Shown: positions 6,169 to 9,817 of the stretch, in pieces
Layout: every line of letters begins with the position of its first letter
Numbering within the stretch: the first letter of the stretch is position 1
Program-made: the position numbers and the translations under genes
Notes under the pieces: model-generated
Databases searched by the model: none
Seen by the model: only the letters and a program-made list of their open reading frames with translations
Told to the model about the DNA's origin: nothing
DNA from: Muribaculaceae bacterium
Lineage (GTDB): Bacteria; Bacteroidota; Bacteroidia; Bacteroidales; Muribaculaceae
Direction: 5' to 3'
Length of the DNA: 9,817 nucleotides
NCBI GenBank assembly: GCA_017545095.1
Contig: JAFYCU010000296.1
Span: 1-9,817 of the forward strand

Positions 6169-6197
6169 CAGCTTGAATGAAACAATTCTGACCGAAC

Positions 6198-7370
6198 ATG
6201 CTATTCACATTCAATCTTACCCCTGTGGTGTGGATCCTGTTGGGCGCGGGTGTGGTGTTGGCCGTCATCTATGCTATCTGGCAGTGGCGCAAGACTTTGC
6301 GCTTGCATCGGTTTATTGGCGTAACCGAGCAGCAGCGCAGCTATGTGGAAGAGCTGCCGGCCGTGTCGATTATCGTGGATGCCGGCAACGAGACCGACCA
6401 GCTGGTGCGTTTCCTGCCCCTGGTGCTGCACCAGGACTACCCGGAATATGAGGTGGTGGTGATTGCCGACGGAGCCGCCGAGGCCACGAGCGACATGCTG
6501 AGCGAGATGAAAGCGCAGCATCCCAACCTGCACATCACCTTCACGCCCCACGGCACGCGCTCGCTCTCGCGCAAGAAGCTGGCCCTGATGATTGGCATCA
6601 AAGCCTCGCACCACGACATCGTGCTCACCACCAACGCCAACTGCCGCCCCACGAGCGACCAATGGCTGCGCCTGATGATGCGCAACTTCACCCCCGACAC
6701 CGATGTGGTGCTGGGCTACTCGCACTACCGCTACCACCGCGACAAACGCTGGGCGCGTCACTGGCGCATCCTCGACAGCGTGACCACCGGCGTGCAGTGG
6801 CTCACCAGCGCCATCGCCGGCCGACCCTACCGTGGCGTGACCGACAACCTGGCCTACCGGAAACAACTATTCTATGACGTAAACGGCTTTGCCAAGACGA
6901 TGAACCTGAGCTGGGGCGAGGATGACGTGTTTCTGTGCCAAATCATGCGCGAGGGCAACACCCGCGTGGAGCTGGCTCCCGAGAGCCAACTGAGCGTGTA
7001 TTACGAGAACGTGTTCCGTGCCCACCGCCTGCTACGCACGCGTCGCGACTTCACCTCGCGGCTGGTTCCCCGCCGTGCCTTTGTGGAGCACGCGACCATG
7101 AGCTGGCTGCTGTGGCTGGCCCATGGCGTGCTTGCCGCCGCAGCCCTGCTGGCGTGGCCCAACGCCGTGGTGCTCATTGCCGCCATCGTCATCGTCATCG
7201 CCCTGTGGGTGGCCGTGACGTGGGCCGTGCGCCGCTGCTGCCGCTTGCTGCAAGCCCCGCCGCTGTTGCTCACCGTGCCACCCCTCACGCTGGCACGCCC
7301 GCTCATCAACACCAGCTACCGACTGCGCGAACAACGACACAAAAAGAGCAACTATACCACGTATTTGTGA
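6198..7370 (+). CDS. Membrane-anchored family 2 glycosyltransferase
   Basis: Probably transfers a sugar from a nucleotide-sugar at the cytoplasmic face of the inner membrane, in polysaccharide or glycan synthesis. It has 390 residues. A membrane segment lies at about 9-29. The GT-A domain opens with LPAVSIIVDAGNETDQLVRFL (53-73), has the conserved EVVVIADGAAEAT (85-97) and the acceptor-side motif WGEDDVFLCQIM (239-250). Two hydrophobic stretches follow near 302-320 and 323-344. Where this family normally has the metal-binding D-x-D (as TDADC), the sequence is TTNANCRP (144-151), i.e. Asn146-Ala-Asn148. No QxxRW motif is seen, so it does not look like a processive cellulose/hyaluronan-type synthase. 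The ATG at 6198 is used because a -7 box lies about 30 bases upstream. The acyltransferase gene follows on the same strand 148 bases later and may share its pathway. Donor and acceptor are unknown. Confidence 0.88.
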   Translation: MLFTFNLTPVVWILLGAGVVLAVIYAIWQWRKTLRLHRFIGVTEQQRSYVEELPAVSIIVDAGNETDQLVRFLPLVLHQDYPEYEVVVIADGAAEATSDMLSEMKAQHPNLHITFTPHGTRSLSRKKLALMIGIKASHHDIVLTTNANCRPTSDQWLRLMMRNFTPDTDVVLGYSHYRYHRDKRWARHWRILDSVTTGVQWLTSAIAGRPYRGVTDNLAYRKQLFYDVNGFAKTMNLSWGEDDVFLCQIMREGNTRVELAPESQLSVYYENVFRAHRLLRTRRDFTSRLVPRRAFVEHATMSWLLWLAHGVLAAAALLAWPNAVVLIAAIVIVIALWVAVTWAVRRCCRLLQAPPLLLTVPPLTLARPLINTSYRLREQRHKKSNYTTYL

Positions 7371-7405
7371 GAACCAAGAACCGAGAGCCGAGAGCCGAGA
7401 ACCAA
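7371..7405 (+). repeat. Heptanucleotide tandem repeat, five units (GARCCRA)
   Basis: Directly after the glycosyltransferase TGA come GAACCAA, GAACCGA, GAGCCGA, GAGCCGA and GAACCAA, five consecutive 7-base units differing only at two purine positions. Short arrays like this are prone to slippage. Because 7 is not a multiple of 3 it would disturb a reading frame if it expanded into one, but here it starts exactly after the stop. Confidence 0.75.
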
Positions 7406-7448
7406 GCCACGATAGCCAAAGCACAATAAGTTAGCAGGTCGCGAGGCA

Positions 7449-7477
7449 CCGCCTTGCGAAATCTACCCGCCTTGCGA
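7449..7477 (+). repeat. 11-bp direct repeat upstream of the acyltransferase gene
   Basis: CCGCCTTGCGA occurs at 7449-7459 and again at 7467-7477, 18 bases apart. The second copy runs into TTGCGATAATTG (7472-7483), which is also found in the right terminal repeat of the MITE-like element. It may be a paired protein-binding site or debris of a mobile-element end; its role is unknown. No clean TAnnTTTG promoter is seen before the acyltransferase ATG (TACTTTCC at 7504-7511 is imperfect and too close). Confidence 0.45.
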
Positions 7478-7518
7478 TAATTGTGCATTAAAAAACGCTT
7501 GTTTACTTTCCACTTCCC

Positions 7519-8577
7519 ATGTTCAAAACCATCAACGCCCTGCGTGGCTTGTTTGCCATTGTGATTGTGCTTTATCACAGCCAAATATACTGCTTAGAGT
7601 CGGCCTCGATGCTGGGTGTGAGTTTTTTTCTTGTGGCGAGCGGCTTTCTGCTCACGGTGCGCCATCGCCATGCCTTCGACAAAGCCACGGCGGGTGACTG
7701 GTGGCGTTTTTGGTGGCGGCGTGCCTGCCGCATCTACCCCATCCACTGGATAGCACTGGCGATGATGGTGTTCCTGATTGTGGTGGTCGAGCACAAGGGG
7801 CATACCATTGAATGGCCAGTGCTGGCCTGCGTTGCAACACTCACCCAGCCGTGGGTGCCCATCAAAGACTATTTCTTTGGCATCAACAGCATTTCGTGGT
7901 TTCTGGGTGCGCTGCTGTTCTGCTATGCCTGTTTCCCGACCATCGACCGCTGGTACTCGCGGCTGCGACTTCGATGGCAAGTGCTCTTTCTCACGTCGCT
8001 GATGCTGCTCCTGACCTTTGGCTTGCCCATGCTGAGCAGCCACATGCGGCTCTACACCTATGTGTGCCCTGCGGTGCGCTTAGGAGACTTCCTGGTGGGC
8101 GTGACGGCCGGAAACATCTATCTGAAGGTCAAAAACACTCCGCGCAACTACAGCACGCTCAAGTCCACGCTCATCGAAGCAGCCATCGTGCTGATTGTGG
8201 TCGAAGTGCTGCTCATCAACCTGGTCACCGACACGGTGGACACGTGGGACCGCTATCTGGTATGGTGGATTCCCGTGGCACTGCTTGTCTTCGCCTCGGC
8301 CATGCTCTCGGACCACGAGGGATGGCTGGGCCGACTACTGCTCTTGCGACCGCTGCAATGGCTTGGCAAGGTGAGTTTTGAGGTGTACATTTTCCAGACC
8401 GTTGTTGCCATCATCGTGAACTACACCGTGTCGCCCCTGCTGGGCCACTTCGGCATCATGGCCTACGACAAATACCTCTACTCGCAGCTGCCACTGCTGT
8501 TGCTACTCGCTGGTGTGATGCACTGGCTGCGCAGCAAACCCCGTAGAGCCGCGGTGGCCTCCCCAAACCCCTCCTGA
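7519..8577 (+). CDS. Acyltransferase family 3 integral membrane protein
   Basis: Multi-pass inner-membrane enzyme of the family that transfers acyl groups (often acetyl) to extracytoplasmic sugars or lipids. It has 352 residues, the normal size. The N-terminus INALRGLFAIVIVLYHSQ (5-22) carries the conserved R9-G and His20. GVSFFLVASGFLLT (33-46) and WRRACRIYPIHWIAL (66-80, with Arg68, Arg71 and Tyr73-Pro74) are the other family marks. NSISWFLGALLFCYACFPTID and several further hydrophobic segments follow, to a final one ending near residue 340. The last residues (AAVASPNPS) are encoded inside a dispersed inverted-repeat unit (8556-8587), so the natural C-terminus may have been replaced. The ATG at 7519 puts the conserved LRG at residues 8-10, as usual. 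It follows the glycosyltransferase on the same strand and may modify that enzyme's glycan product. Acyl donor and acceptor are not determinable. Confidence 0.9.
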   Translation: MFKTINALRGLFAIVIVLYHSQIYCLESASMLGVSFFLVASGFLLTVRHRHAFDKATAGDWWRFWWRRACRIYPIHWIALAMMVFLIVVVEHKGHTIEWPVLACVATLTQPWVPIKDYFFGINSISWFLGALLFCYACFPTIDRWYSRLRLRWQVLFLTSLMLLLTFGLPMLSSHMRLYTYVCPAVRLGDFLVGVTAGNIYLKVKNTPRNYSTLKSTLIEAAIVLIVVEVLLINLVTDTVDTWDRYLVWWIPVALLVFASAMLSDHEGWLGRLLLLRPLQWLGKVSFEVYIFQTVVAIIVNYTVSPLLGHFGIMAYDKYLYSQLPLLLLLAGVMHWLRSKPRRAAVASPNPS

Positions 8578-8587
8578 AGCTGGGGCT
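8556..8587 (+). repeat. 32-bp inverted repeat, copy 1 (overlaps acyltransferase stop)
   Basis: Begins GGCCTCCCCAAACC and ends TGGGGCT. It matches the reverse complement of 8733-8764 at 28 of 32 positions. It supplies the last codons and the TGA (8575-8577) of the acyltransferase. Confidence 0.75.
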
Positions 8588-8601
8588 TTTTGGAGGTTTG
8601 G
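8561..8601 (+). terminator. Possible terminator of the acyltransferase transcript
   Basis: Two alternative stems are seen: CCCCA (8561-8565) with TGGGG (8581-8585) followed by CTTTTT, or the longer CCAAACC-cc-TCC (8563-8574) with GGAGGTTTGG (8592-8601). Only the first has a downstream T-run; the second would put those Ts in its loop. The evidence is weak because the structure is part of a dispersed repeat. Confidence 0.35.
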
Positions 8602-8638
8602 CAACATACTCCAGCGCGGCGATGCCACATTTTCGCAC

Positions 8639-8681
8639 AAAAAACCAGCAAGGGACAACCTTCTAAGAGGTTGTCCCTTGC
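8639..8681 (-). terminator. Strong rho-independent-type terminator for the minus-strand gene at 8800
   Basis: A 14-bp perfect stem (8648-8661 with 8668-8681, GCAAGGGACAACCT and its complement) with a closing G-U pair possible and a loop of about 4-6 bases. Read on the minus strand it is followed within 3 bases by six Ts (8644-8639). That polarity serves the leftward extracellular-protein gene ending at 8800. On the plus strand no T-run follows, so it should not efficiently stop the acyltransferase transcript. Confidence 0.8.
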
Positions 8682-8701
8682 CGTCTTAAGCCTCAATCTT
8701 T

Positions 8702-8728
8702 TCTAGATTTCCTAGAATCTCTAGCCTC
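8702..8728. repeat. Short degenerate tandem repeat, about 9-base period
   Basis: TCTAGATTT, CCTAGAATC and TCTAGCCTC share a YCTAG start at 9-base spacing. Part is also palindromic (TTCTAG 8701-8706 with CTAGAA 8712-8717). It could be chance in a low-complexity gap. Confidence 0.4.
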
Positions 8729-8732
8729 GGTG

Positions 8733-8764
8733 AGCCCCTCCTTCAGGAGAGGTTTGGGGAGACC
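8733..8764 (-). repeat. 32-bp inverted repeat, copy 2
   Basis: Reverse complement of copy 1 (8556-8587) with four mismatches in 32. The two copies face each other around the terminator hairpin at 8648-8681, 145 bases apart. Confidence 0.75.
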
Positions 8765-8777
8765 AAGAGGATTGAGT

Positions 8778-8798
8778 CTCGCATCTCGCATCTTGCAT
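8778..8798. repeat. Heptanucleotide tandem repeat, three units (CTYGCAT)
   Basis: CTCGCAT, CTCGCAT and CTTGCAT follow each other and stop two bases short of the stop codon of the minus-strand gene ending at 8800. Like the array at 7371-7405, this has a 7-base period and abuts a gene's 3' end. Confidence 0.6.
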
Positions 8799-8799
8799 C

Positions 8800-9817
8800 T
8801 TACTTCACCATTTTGGTGACGGTGCCGTCGGCGTTGACCACGATGTTGATGCCGTTGAACGGCTTGTCGCTCACGCGGCCGTTGATGTCGATGTAGCGGA
8901 CGTTGCCGTCGGTGGCACGCACATCGTTGATGGCGGTGATGATTTCGCCACGCTCAACGATGCGCAGGCGCATCGGTGCTCCGCTGGGCTCGGCCACGGG
9001 CAGGTAGCAACGGTGAGCAGCCAGCGTGCCGGACAGCGTGCGAACGAAGTTGTCGTTAACGAGCACATAGCCATCGGTAATGGCCATATCCTCCAGGCCA
9101 CCCACGAGCATGCTGGTCACGTTGACGGTCTCGCCGGTGTAGGGCACCGTGCTCACGGTCTCGGCAGGGATGGTGCTGTAGAGCAGCACACCCACGTTAG
9201 CGGGGATGTACTCAACAGCCTCGATGAGCGACACATCGCCCTCGATGCCGGTCACCACATAGGCGGTCACGCCCTCGGGCAGGGCCAGGTCGCGGTCGCC
9301 GTACCAGGTTGCATAGACGTTGCCGTCGAACTTCACGCCATCGAGCACGATGGGAATGATCTGGAACTCGGCGGTAACAGTGACATCGGCGGCGGGCATC
9401 ACGAAGGTGTTCTCCTCGGTCACATCCACGGCGGTCTCACCGGCCATCACGCTGAGCGATGCCAGCTCATAACCCTCGGCGGGAGTCACGGTGAGCGTCA
9501 CGGTCTCGCCCATGTTGGCGGTAGCCTTGTCGGCCTCAACAGTACCGTTCTCGGTCTCGGCCACGGTGATGGTGTAGTCGATGGCGGCGAACGTGGCGTT
9601 GATGGTCACGTTGGCGGCGGGCATCACAAACTGGTAGTTCTCGATGGCCACGGGGTCTTCGCCCTCAACGGTGTAGGTCAGCGTCTCCAGCTCATAGCCG
9701 GTGGCGGGGGTCACCGTCAGTGTCACCGTCTCGCCAATGTTGGCGGTAGCCTTGTCGGCTGCCACGGTGCCGTTCTCGGTCTCGGCCACGGTGATGGTGT
9801 AGTCGATGGCGACGAAG
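8800..9817 (-). CDS. Secreted repeat protein with 75-residue beta repeats (5' end outside window)
   Basis: 338 codons are visible; the frame is open to the window edge with no start, so signal peptide and upstream domains are unseen. Two complete 75-residue repeats (each starting DYTITVAETENGTV and containing GETVTLTVTP, GYEL and FVMPAA.VT) resemble the bacterial InlB-B/Flg_new-type repeats of surface proteins. The first visible residues (FVAI) are the end of an earlier copy. After the repeats comes a region of about 185 residues. Its YATWYGDRDLALPEGVTAYVVTGIEGD and YIPANVGVLLYS are typical of a C-terminal module shared by Bacteroidales extracellular proteins. It ends with RYIDINGRV...GINIVVNADGTVTKMVK. 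That tail resembles the gene-end segment often proposed as a type IX secretion or surface-sorting signal; this is inference. Extracellular and probably cell-surface; ligand and role unknown. Confidence 0.8.
   Translation of the reverse strand, partial: FVAIDYTITVAETENGTVAADKATANIGETVTLTVTPATGYELETLTYTVEGEDPVAIENYQFVMPAANVTINATFAAIDYTITVAETENGTVEADKATANMGETVTLTVTPAEGYELASLSVMAGETAVDVTEENTFVMPAADVTVTAEFQIIPIVLDGVKFDGNVYATWYGDRDLALPEGVTAYVVTGIEGDVSLIEAVEYIPANVGVLLYSTIPAETVSTVPYTGETVNVTSMLVGGLEDMAITDGYVLVNDNFVRTLSGTLAAHRCYLPVAEPSGAPMRLRIVERGEIITAINDVRATDGNVRYIDINGRVSDKPFNGINIVVNADGTVTKMVK
9355..9579 (-). repeat. 75-residue protein repeat, unit B
   Basis: Encodes DYTITVAETE to EFQII. Its first 40 residues match unit A at 36 positions, while the second half diverges. 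DNA at 9545-9586 (42 bases spanning the unit boundary) is identical to 9770-9811, indicating recent duplication or gene conversion. Confidence 0.85.
9580..9804 (-). repeat. 75-residue protein repeat, unit A
   Basis: Encodes DYTITVAETE to TFAAI, exactly 225 bases upstream of unit B in frame. The residues just before it (FVAI) match the end of this unit (FAAI), so at least one more copy lies beyond the window. Confidence 0.85.

Larger units (their letters stand above)
6126..6172. repeat. 12-bp inverted repeat formed by two divergent promoters
   Basis: GCTGCAAAAGTA (6126-6137) is the exact reverse complement of TACTTTTGCAGC (6161-6172), with a 23-base AT-rich spacer. Each arm contains a full TAnnTTTG -7 box plus the trailing CAGC, so the palindrome is explained by two near-identical promoters facing away from each other. 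Confidence 0.75.

Noticed and set aside
6201..6866. 221-codon minus-strand frame opposite the glycosyltransferase
   Set aside because: It is antisense to clear GT2 motifs, has no domain of its own, and shows shadow-like composition.
7812..8381. 189-codon plus-strand frame inside the acyltransferase gene
   Set aside because: It is out of frame within a complete acyltransferase-3 gene with conserved His and Arg motifs; its composition (Ala/His/Arg-rich) is that of a shadow.

Overview
The window looks like chromosome from a gut-type Bacteroidales (Prevotellaceae/Muribaculaceae-like; genus not determinable from the sequence). The clues are promoters of the Bacteroidetes TAnnTTTG type, no Shine-Dalgarno sequences ahead of the starts, a topoisomerase I whose C-terminus carries repeats instead of zinc fingers, and a terminal secreted protein with the tail common in Bacteroidales extracellular proteins. 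Coding DNA is GC-rich, so long antisense ORFs lie opposite most genes. I treat these as shadows.

Layout. At 1-551 (minus) is thymidine kinase, cut by the window edge a few residues before its C-terminus. Its promoter and that of topA diverge across 552-805. topA (806-3160, plus) is complete. Then comes about 760 bases with no convincing intact gene. It holds a compact non-autonomous transposon (3321-3526) with 24-bp terminal inverted repeats, a perfect 8-bp target duplication and a string of internal hairpins. Next to it are an AT-rich stretch with a decayed-looking minus-strand reading frame and a 49-codon minus ORF touching the next gene.

At 3919-6108 (minus) lies a two-gene operon: a substrate-binding lipoprotein followed by a FecCD/BtuC-type permease, i.e. 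an importer for a siderophore, heme or cobalamin. The ATPase that normally completes it is absent. At 6109-6197 two nearly identical promoters sit back to back as a 12-bp inverted repeat and drive this operon leftward and a glycosyltransferase rightward.

The glycosyltransferase (6198-7370) and an acyltransferase-3 membrane protein (7519-8577), both plus strand, probably act on surface or secreted glycan. Between them are a heptanucleotide tandem repeat and an 11-bp direct repeat. From 8556 to 8799 there is a second repeat-rich gap: a 32-bp inverted repeat pair (one copy encodes the end of the acyltransferase), a strong terminator hairpin and two short tandem arrays. The window ends with the 3' part of a minus-strand extracellular protein containing near-identical 75-residue repeats.

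The most unusual item is the 206-bp element with its target duplication. The housekeeping genes (tdk, topA) are ordinary. I found no rRNA, tRNA, CRISPR, phage or defence system.
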